This document shows positions 63,851 to 64,000 of a stretch of 64,000 nt of DNA, in pieces. The DNA comes from Duganella sp. SG902. Its GTDB lineage: Bacteria; Pseudomonadota; Gammaproteobacteria; Burkholderiales; Burkholderiaceae_D. Made by a program: the position numbers and the translations under genes. The DNA lies in assembly GCF_013376005.1 (NCBI RefSeq), contig NZ_JABMJK010000003.1, positions 248,001 through 312,000 of the forward strand. Direction: 5' to 3'. How positions within the stretch are numbered: the first letter of the stretch is position 1; each line of letters starts with the position of its first letter. The notes beneath the pieces were generated by a model. The model was not told the origin of the DNA. It ran no database searches and was given only the letters and a program-made list of their open reading frames with translations.

Positions 63851-64000
63851 ATGGCATTGTTTGGCACCCGGGTCCGCCAGGACCGCATCGACGACCTCGT
63901 CCACATCCTCGAGCAGCTCGCCAGCGGCGCCACCGGCCCGCTGATCGCCGACGCCGGCGACGACGCGCTGGCGCCGGCGATGGCGCAGCTGCGCCGCCTG
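63851..64000 (+). CDS. Start of a further chemosensory-cluster gene, partial
   Basis: Only the first 50 codons are in the window. ATG 63851 has GGAGATCCCC as ribosome site, 58 bp after cheA. The residues start ALFGTRVRQDRIDDLVHILEQLASG and contain no membrane segment yet. By position it is likely a chemoreceptor or other che gene, but the fragment is too short to tell. Confidence 0.6.
   Translation, partial: MALFGTRVRQDRIDDLVHILEQLASGATGPLIADAGDDALAPAMAQLRRL

Overview
The window looks like a GC-rich betaproteobacterial chromosome, most likely family Oxalobacteraceae (Massilia/Duganella/Pseudoduganella type). This is inferred from very high GC coding, PEP-CTERM proteins, the fmdB-DUF502-aspS-nudB order, the ubiE-Tim44-ubiJ-ubiB cluster, the ptsN-hprK-rapZ block and many sensory/TonB/TPR-GGDEF proteins. 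No rRNA, tRNA, CRISPR array, transposase or phage gene was recognised.

Left part (1-17.9 kb) is a patchwork of short, mostly signalling or stress-related units. A GGDEF protein, tag (3-methyladenine glycosylase) and an MnmC-like oxidoreductase with an eroded methyltransferase half lie in tight tandem. They are followed by a DUF4142 protein divergent from a COG4315 protein-ECF sigma-anti-sigma operon, then an HxlR regulator, an AraC-type response regulator, an M48 peptidase fused to a type IV pilin-like domain, a hybrid histidine kinase, an orphan periplasmic binding protein, a catalase-like protein, a trypsin-like protease, a PEP-CTERM protein, a dihydrodipicolinate-synthase-family enzyme with its GntR regulator, and two small genes.

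Middle part (17.9-41.1 kb) is a conserved housekeeping backbone read mostly on the minus strand: a fatty-acid beta-oxidation operon (TetR, acyl-CoA dehydrogenase, FadB-like, thiolase, enoyl-CoA isomerase), hslR-clsB, an EEP nuclease, nudB, aspS, DUF502, fmdB, then the ubiquinone genes. Accessory genes appear wedged into it: an orphan binding protein between clsB and the EEP gene, two tandem serralysin-like metalloproteases with DUF4214 domains between the EEP gene and nudB, and two small exported proteins between fmdB and the TPMT-like gene.

Right part: between ubiE and the DUF971-HIT-DUF3683 genes lies an accessory block (41.1-48.7 kb). One operon carries a TonB receptor, an FMN monooxygenase and a PAF-acetylhydrolase-like esterase; divergent from it are a LacI regulator and an SsuA-like binding protein, with two LacI-type operator palindromes between them. 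I read this as a regulated scavenging system, probably for an organosulfur or ester compound. It ends with a chimeric PIN-domain gene behind a strong hairpin. The backbone resumes with DUF971, HIT, the large DUF3683 dehydrogenase, a YqaA-like protein, an 89-bp perfect inverted repeat, ilvA, queF, ptsN, hprK and rapZ. The window closes inside a chemosensory cluster (short chemoreceptor, CheY, STAS protein, CheA, start of another gene).

Strongest second-look items are the M48-pilin fusion, the 43-bp-arm perfect inverted repeat upstream of ilvA, the LacI-controlled TonB/monooxygenase/esterase/binding-protein module, the degenerate MnmC, and the PIN chimera whose ribosome binding site sits inside a hairpin.
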